This document shows, piece by piece, positions 63,386 through 64,000 of a DNA stretch of 64,000 nucleotides. Positions within the stretch are counted from its first letter, which is position 1. Every line of letters begins with the position of its first letter. The stretch lies in contig CAOKQK010000006.1 in assembly GCA_948470905.1 (NCBI GenBank), positions 1-64,000 of the forward strand. Reading direction: 5' to 3'. Origin of the DNA: an uncultured Lachnospiraceae bacterium. Its GTDB lineage: Bacteria > Bacillota > Clostridia > Lachnospirales > Lachnospiraceae. The notes under the pieces were generated by a model. It was not told the DNA's origin. It was given only the letters and a program-made list of their open reading frames with translations, and did no database searches. The position numbers and the translations under genes were made by a program.

Positions 63386-64000
63386 GTGAGCGGTGGACAT
63401 GGGATGGCGCAGAACTATATCAGGGAATACACGGAGAATTATATGGAGAAAATGTTTTATTTCTGCCTGAAGAAGACAGGAGGCCAGCAGGAGGCGGAGG
63501 ACCTGGCTTCTGACATAACACTGAGCATTTTTGCCCAGCTGCGAAAGGGTGTCATTCCCGAACATTTCAGCGCATGGGTGTGGCAGATCGCCCGCAACCG
63601 CTACAGTAAATGGGCGGACGGAAGGCATAAAAGGGCAGAGAACGTTTCCGGAACGGATATCGGAGAATGTGAGATACCCGCCAAAGAGTCAGTGGAGGAG
63701 GGCTATATCAAAAGCGAGGAGATTGCACTCCTGAGACGGGAAATGGCTTTTATCTGTGCCGATTACCGAAAGGTGCTGGTGCCGTACTACATAGAGGACA
63801 AGCCGATCCGCCAGATAGCGGAGAAGCTTGGCATGACCGTGGAAGCCGTCAAAAAGCGCCTTGCCCGCGCACGAAAAATATTACGAGGAGGAATGGATAT
63901 GGCAAGAGAATTTGGAATCAAAAGTTACAATCCGGAGGAGATCCGTATTGCTTCAAGCGGCTCTCAGCCCAGCGGTTTGCCCTGGAGCGTTATGGACAGG
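63386..64000 (+). CDS. ECF-type RNA polymerase sigma factor, partial (runs off window)
   Basis: 205 residues are visible and the frame is still open at the window edge. Region 2 is AEDLASDITLSIFAQLRKG with FSAWVWQIARNRYSKWADGR; region 4 is YYIEDKPIRQIAEKLGMTVE followed by AVKKRLARARKILRGGM (helix-turn-helix). After region 4 it continues with REFGIKSYNPEEI and SGSQPSGLPWSVMDR, so this sigma factor has a C-terminal extension, as seen in some clostridial ECF factors, rather than ending there. GTG 63386 follows AGGAGGT by six bases. The extension's role and length cannot be seen. Confidence 0.85.
   Translation, partial: MSGGHGMAQNYIREYTENYMEKMFYFCLKKTGGQQEAEDLASDITLSIFAQLRKGVIPEHFSAWVWQIARNRYSKWADGRHKRAENVSGTDIGECEIPAKESVEEGYIKSEEIALLRREMAFICADYRKVLVPYYIEDKPIRQIAEKLGMTVEAVKKRLARARKILRGGMDMAREFGIKSYNPEEIRIASSGSQPSGLPWSVMDR

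Overview
The window looks like chromosomal DNA of an anaerobic Firmicute, most likely a gut Lachnospiraceae (class Clostridia). The evidence is a CIRCE-controlled hrcA-grpE-dnaK-dnaJ cluster, the Firmicute order ireB-ruvX-DUF1292-...-mltG-like-O-methyltransferase-U32 peptidase, RNase J, a type III glutamine synthetase, a nifS/thiI pair, typical clostridial families (DUF6465, DUF6056, YdjI-type SPFH, tocopherol-cyclase-like), GGAGG-type ribosome binding sites with several TTG/GTG starts, and base composition that is about balanced in core genes and AT-rich in islands. The family-level placement is inference; no rRNA is present.

Layout. 1-4.6 kb: a dead YefM-type antitoxin, then a promoter with a Fur-type operator driving a heavy-metal exporter and a Fur-family regulator, then an LtaS-like phosphoglycerol transferase. 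4.7-9 kb: tRNA-Lys(CTT), NUDIX hydrolase, ABC-class ATPase, P-loop kinase-like protein and histidine phosphatase. 9-10.9 kb: an AT-rich island with a secreted protein and a small membrane protein that resemble a bacteriocin/immunity pair. 10.9-17 kb: tocopherol-cyclase-like protein with an internal 3x18-bp repeat, TatD, GNAT, a secreted 10x28-residue Cys/Asp repeat protein, an SPFH/zinc-ribbon protein and a TM2 protein. 17-34 kb: GH42 beta-galactosidase, transposase remnant, solute-binding-like lipoprotein, small secreted Cys protein, polysaccharide deacetylase, glycerol kinase, OLD-family ATPase/nuclease with a Cys cluster, aminotransferase, patatin, UppP and a very large cell-surface PL9-type lyase. 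34-40.6 kb: DUF6465 protein and the heat-shock operon. 40.6-44.1 kb (minus strand): a three-gene glycan cluster (GT2, DUF4910, GT52-like). 44.5-45.8 kb: a low-GC Fic-like gene with an unusual promoter. 45.8-58 kb: a dense housekeeping block for translation, tRNA/rRNA modification and RNA decay. 58-64 kb: DUF6056 membrane protein, glutamine synthetase III, a peptide-arginase-family (UPF0489) protein and the start of an ECF-type sigma factor that runs off the window.

The most distinctive non-genic signal is a set of dispersed intergenic repeats. Family A is a hairpin element that starts TTCCCGCGGGCAATGAG and ends GACGAATGCCGCGCGGG. It has seven recognisable copies, all in the same orientation, mostly just after stop codons. 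Family B is a MITE-like element with terminal inverted repeats starting GTACTG; one full-length and one internally deleted copy sit 31 kb apart in opposite orientation. A fragment of the B core recurs at 56.49 kb. No CRISPR array, prophage, complete insertion sequence or recognisable riboswitch was seen, and no single locus is clearly a new multi-gene system. The best candidates for new biology are repeat family A, the His-less Fic protein with its four-site promoter, the His15-less HPr, the putative secreted toxin pair, and the Cys-cluster OLD protein.
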